DNA from: Phil1 sp964487565
Lineage (GTDB): Bacteria > Bacillota > Clostridia > Christensenellales > CAG-138
Direction of reading: 5' to 3'
Assembly (NCBI GenBank): GCA_964487565.1
Contig: CAZARN010000003.1
Coordinates: forward strand, 1-64,000
Length of the DNA: 64,000 nt
Both the position numbers and the translations under genes were made by a program. Below, one piece after another: positions 1 through 7,385 of this stretch. Below the pieces are notes generated by a model. That model saw only the letters and a program-made list of their open reading frames with translations, was not told the origin of the DNA and did not search any database. The stretch's first letter is position 1. Each line of letters opens with the position of its first letter.

Positions 1-18
1 AGGTAGCCGCCGGGAACC
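1..18 (+). rRNA. 5S ribosomal RNA, 3' end only
   Basis: The first bases, reading AGGTAGCCGCCGGG, resemble the conserved 3' tail of Firmicutes 5S rRNA (GAGAGTAGG-x-CGCCGCC type). A strong rho-independent terminator follows a few bases later, as expected at the end of an rRNA operon. Only the last strand of helix I lies in the window, so the call depends on a short match and on context. The exact 3' end is uncertain. Confidence 0.5.
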
Positions 19-22
19 ACTT

Positions 23-51
23 AAAACAGAGTCGCAAGACTCTGTTTTTTT
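23..51 (+). terminator. Rho-independent terminator of the upstream (rRNA) operon
   Basis: A perfect stem CAGAGTC / GACTCTG with a GCAA tetraloop is followed by seven T residues. No start codon or ribosome-binding site lies close by, so it ends the transcript entering from the left. The stretch 52-202 after it holds no gene that I can recognise, only an AT-rich region near 160-182 that could carry the promoter of the next gene. Confidence 0.85.
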
Positions 52-202
52 GTCCGGATAAATTCAAAAACGAAACCGAATACGCTCAGTTCCTGCCGAG
101 CACCCGACCGATCCCCTCAACGAGCACAGCGTTCTGACGGTGAGTCTTGAGAGCTGTAAAATATAATGATATTATTGTTATATCATGCGACGGAGGTTTG
201 CA

Positions 203-1018
203 ATGAGCCTGAAGCTTAAGGTCCTTCTGGACAACAACACCTATATCGACCGGTATTATCTCGGCGAACCCGCGCTTTCATTTTATATCGAATGCGAGGG
301 CGCGAGGATACTGTTTGACGCCGGTTATTCGGATGCGTTCATCAAAAACGCCGCCGCGATGGGCATAGACCTTTCCGCGCTCACGCACATAGTTCTCTCG
401 CACGGTCATAACGATCATACCCGCGGGTTGAAGTTCCTCACGGCGCAGTTCGACACGCGCAAAATAAAGCTTATCGCGCATCCGGGCGCGCTTTATGCAA
501 AACGCGATGGCAACGAGGATATAGGCGCGCCGTTTGACGCGGAAAAAGCCGGCCGGCTTTTCGGGTATATCCCGCAAAGCAAGGTCTGCAATATAACGCC
601 GTCGCTGTATTTTCTGGGCAAAATCGGGCGCGCTTCATCCTTTGAGGGAAAAACGTCCATAGGAGAGGTTATGCGTGCGGGCGCGTGGCAAAGCGATTTT
701 ATGGCTGAGGATACGGCCCTTGCGTATGACTGCGGGGAGAGCGTGTTCGTGATTACAGGCTGTTCCCACAGCGGCATATGCAACATATGCGAGGCGGCAA
801 AGACGGCAACGGGTAAAAAGCGCATCGCCGGGGTGATCGGCGGATTCCATCTCTTTTCAGTTGATGAGCAGCTCAGAAATACCGTTGAATACTTGAAGAG
901 GCAAAATATAGGCATGCTGTATCCGTGCCATTGCGTTTCGCTTGAAGCGAAGGCGGCGATGATGGGCGCGCTTCCCGTGCGCGAGGTCGGCGTGGGCATG
1001 GAACTTGAATTAAAGTGA
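203..1018 (+). CDS. MBL-fold metallo-hydrolase
   Basis: A 271-residue metallo-beta-lactamase-fold hydrolase. The metal-binding signature His-Gly-His-Asn-Asp-His lies at residues 67-72; later candidate ligands occur in GCSHSG, GGFHLF and PCHC near the C-terminus. This arrangement is that of the small-molecule hydrolases often annotated as 7,8-dihydropterin-6-methyl-4-(beta-D-ribofuranosyl)aminobenzene 5'-phosphate synthase-like proteins; the substrate is not predictable. The start at 203 is chosen because GGAGG at 192-196 sits just upstream, whereas an ATG at 185 lacks such a site. Its TGA overlaps the GTG start of the next gene, so the two are translationally coupled. Cytoplasmic: no signal peptide is visible. 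Confidence 0.85.
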   Translation: MSLKLKVLLDNNTYIDRYYLGEPALSFYIECEGARILFDAGYSDAFIKNAAAMGIDLSALTHIVLSHGHNDHTRGLKFLTAQFDTRKIKLIAHPGALYAKRDGNEDIGAPFDAEKAGRLFGYIPQSKVCNITPSLYFLGKIGRASSFEGKTSIGEVMRAGAWQSDFMAEDTALAYDCGESVFVITGCSHSGICNICEAAKTATGKKRIAGVIGGFHLFSVDEQLRNTVEYLKRQNIGMLYPCHCVSLEAKAAMMGALPVREVGVGMELELK

Positions 1019-1839
1019 GCGGCGCGGACTGCAAAACAAAATTTCCCGTCATGCTTGTGCACGGCACGGGTTTCAGAGACCTGAAAATGCCGCTGTACTG
1101 GGGCAGGATCCCGTCGGCGCTCAAGGCGAACGGCGCCGCCGTTTATTACGGACTTCAGGATTCGTGGGGAAGCACAGAGAGCAATACCGAAGCGCTGCGC
1201 AAAAGGGTGGACGAGGTGCTCAATGAAACCGGCGCGGAAAAGATCAACCTGATAGGTCACTCCAAAGGCGGGCTTGAGATACGCATGCTTGCCGCGCTGC
1301 CCGGGACGGCGGGACGGATCGCCAGCGTAACAACGATCGCAACGCCGCATCACGGCTCGAAAACCGTGGACAGACTGCTTCGCGCCCCCGACGTTTTCTT
1401 TCGTCTGGCTGCGTTTGCGCTCAACAACTGGATAAGGCTTGTCGGCGACACAAAACCGGATTTTATCGCCGTGTGCCGTGGCTTTTCAACCGAACAGATG
1501 GAAATATTCAATAAGAAATACCGTGATGCGGACGGAGTGTTTTATCAAAGCTTCGGTTTTTACATGCCGAGCCCATTCTCGGACGTAAACCTAAGCACGG
1601 CAAATTTCATCATCGGTCTTGTCGAGGGCATGAACGACGGGCTTGTCACGGTCGAATCAGCCCGCTGGGGCGATAATTTCACGCTGCTGCATCCGGCCGG
1701 CAGGCGGGGCATTTCGCATCTGGATGAGATCGATTTCCGTCGCCGCCCGCTGAGCGCAAGGGCCGTTGAAAATACGGTCTGCGACATTGTGGATGTGTAT
1801 ACGGGCATAGTGTCAAATTTGCGGGAAAAAGGATTTTGA
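1015..1839 (+). CDS. Alpha/beta hydrolase, lipase-like
   Basis: A 274-residue alpha/beta-hydrolase. An oxyanion-type LVHGTG motif is at about residues 14-19 and the nucleophile elbow GHSKGG at 81-86, with Ser83 as the likely catalytic serine; the DGLV segment and the SHLDEID segment near the C-terminus are candidate sites of the acid and histidine. This pattern matches triacylglycerol lipase/PGAP1-like proteins. There is no export signal, so an intracellular esterase is as likely as a lipase. The gene starts with GTG inside the stop of the metallo-hydrolase gene (GTGA overlap), suggesting one transcript and perhaps a shared substrate pathway, which cannot be named. Confidence 0.8.
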   Translation: MSGADCKTKFPVMLVHGTGFRDLKMPLYWGRIPSALKANGAAVYYGLQDSWGSTESNTEALRKRVDEVLNETGAEKINLIGHSKGGLEIRMLAALPGTAGRIASVTTIATPHHGSKTVDRLLRAPDVFFRLAAFALNNWIRLVGDTKPDFIAVCRGFSTEQMEIFNKKYRDADGVFYQSFGFYMPSPFSDVNLSTANFIIGLVEGMNDGLVTVESARWGDNFTLLHPAGRRGISHLDEIDFRRRPLSARAVENTVCDIVDVYTGIVSNLREKGF

Positions 1840-1847
1840 AATCAGCC

Positions 1848-1876
1848 TTTCATATGCGCCTGAAACATGATATAAT
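1848..1876 (+). promoter_or_regulatory. Sigma-A type promoter
   Basis: TTTCAT and TATAAT are separated by 17 bases. It lies just after the lipase gene and before the hairpin at 1909-1955, so transcripts starting here would carry that hairpin in their leader. A closely matching promoter is found at 2508-2535. Confidence 0.55.
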
Positions 1877-1908
1877 AATTATAATAAAATCAATTTTGCC
1901 GCCGGGCG

Positions 1909-1961
1909 CGTCCTGCATCATTCCGTTAGGCCTTTGAAGGAATGTCGCGAGGACGTTTTTT
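1909..1961 (+). terminator. Terminator-like hairpin in the leader of the 1996 gene (possible attenuator)
   Basis: Arms CGTCCT (1909-1914) and CATTCC (1919-1924) pair with GGAATG (1939-1944) and AGGACG (1950-1955), leaving an internal loop, and six T follow at 1956-1961. It could simply end the lipase transcript, but it lies downstream of a good promoter and 34 bases before the next start codon, so it may attenuate that gene. Confidence 0.6.
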
Positions 1962-1995
1962 GATTAGACGGCAGCTTGAAAGCGAGGGATTTAAC

Positions 1996-2493
1996 ATGAG
2001 GGATATGCGCAGGTTCAGGCAACTTCTGAGCGAAGAGGAAACGCTTGCCGCCCTTAAAAGAGGCACGTCGGGCGTGCTGGCGCTTTATGGCGACGAGGGC
2101 TATCCGTATGCGGTGCCTTTGAGCTATGCTTACAGCGACGGGAAAATATTTTTTCACAGCGCAAAAAGCGGCCACAAGCTTGACGCGATAGCGCGAAACG
2201 AAAAGGCTTCGTTCTGCGTGATCGATCTTGACGATGTTCAGCCGCAGGATTATTCCACCAATTTCAGGAGCGTGATCGCGTTTGGGCGCGTGCGCATACT
2301 CACCGAACGCGCCGAAATAATGAGCGCGCTGCGCATCCTCGGCGAGAGGTATGCCGGCGAGGGCAACGCGCGCTGCGTGAAGGAGGTTGAAGGCGAAAAC
2401 GGGCTTGAGCGCATCCGTGTGATCGAATTTCAGATCGAGCATATGACGGGTAAGGAAGCCATTGAGCTTGTTCGTGAGAAAAACAAGGCCTGA
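1996..2493 (+). CDS. Pyridoxamine 5'-phosphate oxidase family protein (NimA-like)
   Basis: A 165-residue protein of the FMN-binding split-barrel class. The opening MRDMRRFRQLLSEEE, the segment GYPYAVPLSYAY at about 36-47 and IFFHSAKSGHKLD at about 52-64 match the 5-nitroimidazole antibiotic resistance (NimA)/HugZ-like branch of the pyridoxamine-phosphate oxidase family, whose members bind FMN or haem and reduce small molecules. The true substrate is unknown; resistance is not implied. The start at 1996 is used because GAGGG precedes it; an in-frame ATG at 1942 lies within the terminator-like hairpin and is unlikely. Stands alone between two promoters. Confidence 0.8.
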   Translation: MRDMRRFRQLLSEEETLAALKRGTSGVLALYGDEGYPYAVPLSYAYSDGKIFFHSAKSGHKLDAIARNEKASFCVIDLDDVQPQDYSTNFRSVIAFGRVRILTERAEIMSALRILGERYAGEGNARCVKEVEGENGLERIRVIEFQIEHMTGKEAIELVREKNKA

Positions 2494-2507
2494 TCGCAAT
2501 ATTTCCG

Positions 2508-2535
2508 TTTCATATCCGCCTTCATGTGTTATAAT
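2508..2535 (+). promoter_or_regulatory. Sigma-A type promoter
   Basis: TTTCAT and TATAAT are separated by 16 bases, 30 bases before the start of the DUF212 gene. The sequence TTTCATATnCGCCT is shared with the promoter at 1848. Confidence 0.55.
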
Positions 2536-2564
2536 CAGCATCATAAATGCATGAGGTCGGATTG

Positions 2565-3017
2565 ATGAAGGAAATTATAGATCAGCTCTGGGCAAATCGG
2601 ATACTGATGGCGGCGCTTATCGCATGGGCCGCGGCACAGCTTACAAAAACCGTCATTTACCTGATAATATACAGGGAATGGCGGGCGGACAGGCTTTGGG
2701 GCAGCGGCGGTATGCCAAGCTCTCACGCGGCCACGGTTTGCGCGCTCACGGTTTCCTCGCTTTTGTGTTACGGGCTGTCTTCACCGGTTTTCGCGATCTC
2801 GTTCGTACTGATGACGATAGTATTGCATGACGCGCGCGGGGTCAGGCTTGAAACCGGCAAACAGGCGCAGGTGCTCAACACCATCACGACTCTCCTTGAA
2901 AAGACTTATAAGGGCGAACTGCCGGATGTCGAACTCAAGGAGCTGGTCGGGCATACGCCGTTTCAGGTTATCATCGGCAGCGTGATGGGGATAATCGTCG
3001 GGATAATCGTGCATTGA
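2565..3017 (+). CDS. Divergent PAP2 family (DUF212) membrane protein
   Basis: A 150-residue integral membrane protein. The motif GGMPSSHAA at about residues 47-55, followed by two hydrophobic segments and HDARGVR at about 88-94, defines the DUF212 'divergent PAP2' family (B. subtilis YuiD-like), related to acid phosphatase/phosphotransferases. A last hydrophobic segment ends in IIVH. The physiological role of the family is unknown; a lipid-phosphate function is a family-level guess. Start 2565 is preferred over an in-frame ATG at 2547 because GAGG at 2553-2556 is correctly spaced for it. Monocistronic: own promoter and a terminator at 3040. Confidence 0.85.
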   Translation: MKEIIDQLWANRILMAALIAWAAAQLTKTVIYLIIYREWRADRLWGSGGMPSSHAATVCALTVSSLLCYGLSSPVFAISFVLMTIVLHDARGVRLETGKQAQVLNTITTLLEKTYKGELPDVELKELVGHTPFQVIIGSVMGIIVGIIVH

Positions 3018-3039
3018 AATAAAGATCAAATATCATCGG

Positions 3040-3066
3040 GGACGGACGCGCGCGCCCGTCCTTTTT
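3040..3066 (+). terminator. Rho-independent terminator
   Basis: GGACGG pairs with CCGTCC around a GC-rich ten-base loop, followed by five T. It ends the DUF212 transcript. Confidence 0.75.
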
Positions 3067-3117
3067 CAAACGAGCGCGTATGATGCTGTTGCCGGCGGGA
3101 AGGACGCCACCCGGTCG

Positions 3118-3237
3118 TCACTCGCGGTATAACGTGTATGTCTTCCCGTTTTTGCAGGCGAAGACCTGTAGCGTGTCCTCGTTGAGTATTGTGAGTTTCA
3201 ACATCTTTTTGGTTTCATCGGAATCGGTTTTGCACAG
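3118..3237 (-). pseudogene. Possible 3' remnant of a lost gene
   Basis: Read on the minus strand this gives about 40 codons ending TLQVFACKNGKTYTLYRE-stop, with protein-like composition but no start codon with a ribosome-binding site. Its upstream side runs straight into the terminator of the transporter gene and into a stop codon. I interpret it as the tail of a small protein gene cut by deletion; a chance open frame cannot be excluded. I do not recognise the family. Confidence 0.3.
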
Positions 3238-3243
3238 TACCTG

Positions 3244-3275
3244 TAAAAAAATAAGCCCCCGTCAGGGGGCTTATT
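3244..3275 (-). terminator. Rho-independent terminator of the GPH transporter gene
   Basis: On the minus strand AATAAGCCCCC pairs with GGGGGCTTATT around a four-base loop and is followed by a run of T. It begins nine bases past the stop codon of the transporter gene. Confidence 0.9.
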
Positions 3276-3283
3276 TGATGATG

Positions 3284-5077
3284 TCATTCGGTTTGCTGTT
3301 CTCTCTTTTTTATCTGCGCGACCATATTGTCGTAATAATCCTCATCGATTATGAATTTGCGCCTTTGGATGAAAAGCGAAAGCAGCAGCAGCACGATAGG
3401 CAGTGCGGAAACGGCAAGTCTGACCCATATGCGCATGGAGAGCGTGCCCTTGTCGCGGAAATTGAGGTTCGCGGCGCTTTCCTCGCCGCTTGCAAGGTCG
3501 CCGACCTCAAGCGTGAAGCTTGCGTCCGCAGAAAGCAGGGATGCGTCAAGTGTGCCGAGGCGGCCAAGCTCCTGCGTATCCCGCATGACCATTGCGTCGG
3601 CAAGGGCGGGCACATACTGGGCGTCAAGCTGACAGGTGCTCATAAATTCGTCCGCTTCGATCTGCGCCTCGATGCGCGAGGCGGCCGCGTCGTATTCGTC
3701 GGTGCCTATTTCAAGCCCGTCGTATTCATGCAGGTATCCCTGTACCGAGCCGATATAATACGCCTGCTCCGGCGCGTCCATTTTCGCGAAGAAATCGCGC
3801 TGCGTTTCAAGCGTGCTTATGGACTGGGAGAGCAGGAAAGTGCCGGAAATGGTGAGCACGAGCGTTATGAGCAGCGTGTGCATCGCGGCGGCAAATTTCA
3901 CCATGAACGGGCGCAGCGTGGATACGACCGCCTCGTTCCTTTCACCGAATTTATAATCGTTGTATTCAACGCAGTTGGTCATGTTGACGATGGAGGCCAT
4001 GTAGAACAGGGACTGTCCGGCGGACACGATCGCGCAGAACAGGCACAGCGCCCATATGCTGAACGGGAAGATGCTGCCCCAGCCCATGAGGCCGATCGCG
4101 GCATAGCCGACGACGGCGGCCATTATGCTTATGCTCTGGAGCTTGCGCCTGCCGAGCCTGCCCGCGAGCAGCGGATAAATTATGTTGACGAAGACGCTCG
4201 TTACGCCGTATGCCACCACGATATAGAAATACAGCGTGCCGTTATAGCCAAGCTCAAGGTAGAGCAGGTTGGCGGCGAGGGCTATGAGCATGGCGGAGGC
4301 GATGGAATAGAAGAACATGGAAAGCGTCATCCACAGCACCTGATCGTTTTTGCAGATGGTGCGCCACATGCGCTTGACCGAAACCGAATCGTTCTGCTCG
4401 GATTTGCGGCGAGGCGGTTCCTTGACGCCGAGGAAGGTCATGAGCTGGCTGCCGATGAACACCGCGGCAACAACGATGGCGACAAGACGATAGCCCGCGC
4501 GCACGTCGCCGACGGTGACCATCGGTATGACGCCCTGGGCGATGATCGCGCCCACGCCCGCGAAGAGCACCGTGAGCGCCGTGGCGCTGTTCCTTTCCTC
4601 CTTGACGGAGGAAAGGCTCGGCAGCATTGACCAGTAGCCGATATCGTTCATGGTGAAGGTGGATTCCCAAAGCAGATACATCACGCTCATGAACACGACA
4701 AACTTCCAGCCGGGTATGTTCTGTATGCCGAACATCGCGATGATGACAAGCCCGCAGCCGATCGCGCCGAGAAGTATCCACGGGCGGAACTTGCCGGATT
4801 TCATGTGCGTGCCTTCGATGATGGCGCCCATGAGCGGATCGTTGAGCGCGTCCCATATGCGCCCGCCGACGCCGATGATCAGCGAGAGCGCGGTGAACTG
4901 CGCGAGCGTAAGCGACACGCCGAACTGCACATATGTGAGCAGGAAGGAGGCGATAAGCTGATAGCACATATCGCGGCCGATACCGCTTGACGTGAAGAAC
5001 CATTTGTTCTTTTCAAACTGTTTTTTGCGCAAAGCCTCAGCCTGAAGCGAGGAAATACCTTCTTGGTTCTCTTCCAT
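3284..5077 (-). CDS. MFS transporter of the glycoside-pentoside-hexuronide (GPH) family
   Basis: A 597-residue membrane protein with about 12 hydrophobic segments. The motif GRIWDALNDPLMG (about residues 70-82) followed by MKSGKFRPWIL matches the cation-binding and loop signatures of GPH symporters such as MelB and XynB-type sugar carriers. It should move a glycoside with Na+ or H+ across the cytoplasmic membrane; no glycosidase neighbour points to a substrate. Unusual: between the last two membrane segments (roughly residues 415-545) there is a long acidic, Ala/Glu/Asp-rich hydrophilic domain, making the protein much longer than the usual 450-500 residues. Start 5077 has GAAGGG upstream; longer in-frame starts lack a site. 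Confidence 0.85.
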   Translation of the reverse strand: MEENQEGISSLQAEALRKKQFEKNKWFFTSSGIGRDMCYQLIASFLLTYVQFGVSLTLAQFTALSLIIGVGGRIWDALNDPLMGAIIEGTHMKSGKFRPWILLGAIGCGLVIIAMFGIQNIPGWKFVVFMSVMYLLWESTFTMNDIGYWSMLPSLSSVKEERNSATALTVLFAGVGAIIAQGVIPMVTVGDVRAGYRLVAIVVAAVFIGSQLMTFLGVKEPPRRKSEQNDSVSVKRMWRTICKNDQVLWMTLSMFFYSIASAMLIALAANLLYLELGYNGTLYFYIVVAYGVTSVFVNIIYPLLAGRLGRRKLQSISIMAAVVGYAAIGLMGWGSIFPFSIWALCLFCAIVSAGQSLFYMASIVNMTNCVEYNDYKFGERNEAVVSTLRPFMVKFAAAMHTLLITLVLTISGTFLLSQSISTLETQRDFFAKMDAPEQAYYIGSVQGYLHEYDGLEIGTDEYDAAASRIEAQIEADEFMSTCQLDAQYVPALADAMVMRDTQELGRLGTLDASLLSADASFTLEVGDLASGEESAANLNFRDKGTLSMRIWVRLAVSALPIVLLLLSLFIQRRKFIIDEDYYDNMVAQIKKREQQTE

Positions 5078-5203
5078 TGCGTTTTCATCCCTTCGGTCAA
5101 GAATTGAATACAGATATAAAAACCGGGCGCGGAGGATGATCCTCAGCACCCGTTGAGCATATCATATTTTTCACTTGCGCACAATCCGCGGGGCGGAGAC
5201 TTT

Positions 5204-6967
5204 TCAGTTGCGAAGCTCGTATTTTTTGGCGTACAGCTCGTAATTTGCCTTGAACTGCGCGTCGTTGCCGGTCTTTATCGCGTTCAGATATTCATGCGTG
5301 TCAAAGCTGCCGCGGTCCGATTCAGTCACGCAGACGGCGATGTTGGAGCAATGGTCGGATATGCGCTCACAGTTGTTCATTATGTCGTTGAGCACGAAGC
5401 CGAGCTCTATCGTGCACTTGCCGGTCTGAAGGCGCTCGACGTGATGCCGCTTGATCTGCGCGATGAGCACGTCGATCACCTGCTCGAGCGGTTCGACCTT
5501 GCCAGCGCTCACGAGATCGTCCTTTTCAAACGAGGCATGGGCGAGGGAAAGTATCTCCGTCAGGGCGGACATGAGCACCATGAGCTCACTCCTCGCGTCA
5601 TCAGAAAACACGAGGCCCTTGTCATACATTTCCTGTGCGGATTCGGAAATGTTGAGCGCGTGATCGCCGATGCGCTCCAGATCCCCGATGTTGTGCAAAA
5701 GCTTTGACACTTCGCGGCTGTCTTCGATCGTGAGATCGGCGCTTGCGACCTTCACAAGGAATGTGCCGAGCTTATCCTCATATATGTCAAGCTCGTTCTC
5801 ACCGATTTTGACTGACGCCGCGACAGTTGGGTCGAATTTCATCACGAGGCCCATCGCGTCAAGCACCGTTGCGTGCGCGAGCGCGCTCATCCGCGCCGTG
5901 GCGGAAAAGCTTTCCGAAACGGCGAGACCGGGGCTTAACAGCAGACGGTCGTCAAGCATGACCGCGGGCTTGTCCGGCTGTTTTTCACTGGCGTGCTCGG
6001 GTATCGTGAGCTGCGCAAGGGCGACGAGCTGTTTCCTGAACGGAAGCAGCATCGCGGTCGTTGCAAGGTTGAAGACCGTGTGGCAAAGCGCCACGCCGAA
6101 ACCGTTTATCGTCATATCCTTGAAGGTGAAATTGAATATCGCGTCGCCGAGATAGAACAGTGAAAGGCAAATGACCGTGCCGATGGTGTTGAAGAGTATA
6201 TGGATCATGCCCACGCGGCGCGCGTTGCGGGTCGTGCCGATGCTTGACAGAAGCGCCGTGACGCATGTTCCGATGTTGGAGCCGAGTATGACGGGTATTG
6301 CCATGCCGTATGTTATGGAACCCGTCAGGGAGAGGGCGAGCAGAATGCCGACCGCCGCGGCGGAGCTTTGGATGATGCCCGTGAACACCGTGCCGACCAG
6401 CACGCCGAGAAGAGGATTGTTGAACGCCGTCAGTATGCTTTGGAATTCAGGCATATCGGCCAGCGGCTCGACGGCGCCGCTCATCATGTTCATGCCGTAC
6501 ATGAGCAGCGCGAAGCCAAGCAGCACCGTCCCGGCGTCCTTGTGGCGCTTTTCCTTGGAGGCCATCACCATCAGGATGCCTATGAGGGCGGCGATGGGCG
6601 CGAGGGATTCGGGCTTGAGAAGGTGCAGAATGAGCACGTCGCTGTCAAGTCCGGCAAGCGAGAGTATCCACGCCGTGAGGGTCGTGCCGATGTTGGAACC
6701 CATGATAACGCCCACGGTCTGCCCGAGTTCCATGATGCCTGAATTGACAAGGCCGACGAGCATAACCGTGAGCGCGGATGAGGATTGTATTGCGATCGTT
6801 ATCCCTGCGCCGAAAAGGATGCTTGTGAGGGTGCGCGACGTCATCCGTTTCAGCGTTGATTGAAGTTTTCCTCCGGCGAGTTTTTCAAGTCCGCCGGACA
6901 TACAGTTCATCCCGAATAGGAAGAACGCGAGGCCCCCCAGCAAGGTCAGAACAGAAAAAATGTTCAT
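5204..6967 (-). CDS. Na+/phosphate cotransporter (NptA/PNaS family) with PhoU-like domain
   Basis: A 587-residue protein. The N-terminal half carries the two inverted repeats of the Na/Pi cotransporter II family, with the hallmark QSSSA at about residues 61-65 and QSSAAA at about 200-205, in about eight membrane segments. The C-terminal 230 residues form helical PhoU-like repeats (E-x-x-x-D patterns such as NIGDLERIGDHALNISE) facing the cytoplasm, which in this family regulate uptake. Expected role: Na+-driven phosphate uptake. RBS GAGGTG lies seven bases before the ATG. The upstream region 6968-7140 is AT-rich and should hold its promoter. No pho regulon gene is adjacent. Confidence 0.92.
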   Translation of the reverse strand: MNIFSVLTLLGGLAFFLFGMNCMSGGLEKLAGGKLQSTLKRMTSRTLTSILFGAGITIAIQSSSALTVMLVGLVNSGIMELGQTVGVIMGSNIGTTLTAWILSLAGLDSDVLILHLLKPESLAPIAALIGILMVMASKEKRHKDAGTVLLGFALLMYGMNMMSGAVEPLADMPEFQSILTAFNNPLLGVLVGTVFTGIIQSSAAAVGILLALSLTGSITYGMAIPVILGSNIGTCVTALLSSIGTTRNARRVGMIHILFNTIGTVICLSLFYLGDAIFNFTFKDMTINGFGVALCHTVFNLATTAMLLPFRKQLVALAQLTIPEHASEKQPDKPAVMLDDRLLLSPGLAVSESFSATARMSALAHATVLDAMGLVMKFDPTVAASVKIGENELDIYEDKLGTFLVKVASADLTIEDSREVSKLLHNIGDLERIGDHALNISESAQEMYDKGLVFSDDARSELMVLMSALTEILSLAHASFEKDDLVSAGKVEPLEQVIDVLIAQIKRHHVERLQTGKCTIELGFVLNDIMNNCERISDHCSNIAVCVTESDRGSFDTHEYLNAIKTGNDAQFKANYELYAKKYELRN

Positions 6968-7171
6968 TCTTCACCTCATAATTTATTCATCACTCATATT
7001 CATACAAACCTATTATATCAAAGAAGCGGAGCGCAAAGCAACGGATGAGTCATTTTATCCCGATATATATAAAATTCGTCCCGATTTGTACCGCAATGTC
7101 TCATTTTTGCCCAATTATCAATATGGACATCGCTTTCGCGGTATGCTAACATTACCTTGTTAAGACGCGAA

Positions 7172-7349
7172 CGGGAATGATCCCGGTTTGCGCTTTGCGC
7201 ACATCGTATAACGGCGGCCCGGTCTACTCCACCAAATAGCCCGGGATACGCTTATAAAAAGGAGGAATCAATCCGCGCGGGCCCGCGGTGCGGCAGTGTG
7301 GAGACCTGCCGTAATGCGCAGGACGATTATTTTCGTCCGCGTGAGACGC
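7172..7349 (+). promoter_or_regulatory. Hairpin-rich leader before the ABC ATPase gene
   Basis: Seven short hairpins follow each other: CGGGA/TCCCG (7172-7185), TGCGC/GCGCA (7189-7201), CCCGG/CCGGG (7218-7245), CCGCG/CGCGG (7273-7288), CGGCAG/CTGCCG (7291-7311), GGACG/CGTCC (7321-7338) and GCGT/ACGC (7339-7349). A GGAGG at 7261 has no start codon at proper distance. No protein-coding frame is convincing here. It may be a structured RNA leader; GC-rich DNA forms chance hairpins, so this is only a candidate. Confidence 0.4.
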
Positions 7350-7385
7350 CGCCTTGCGGAGGCAGCGGCGCCAAGGCTCAGGACG

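Noticed and set aside
3080..4630. A 516-codon open frame on the plus strand
   Set aside because: It lies antisense to the GPH transporter, is rich in Arg, His, Ala and Gly with no domain pattern, and has no ribosome-binding site; it arises from the G/C-rich third codon positions of the real gene.
6960..7163. A 67-codon frame on the plus strand before the ABC ATPase
   Set aside because: It runs antisense through the promoter and start region of the Na/phosphate cotransporter, lacks a ribosome-binding site and has no domain pattern.
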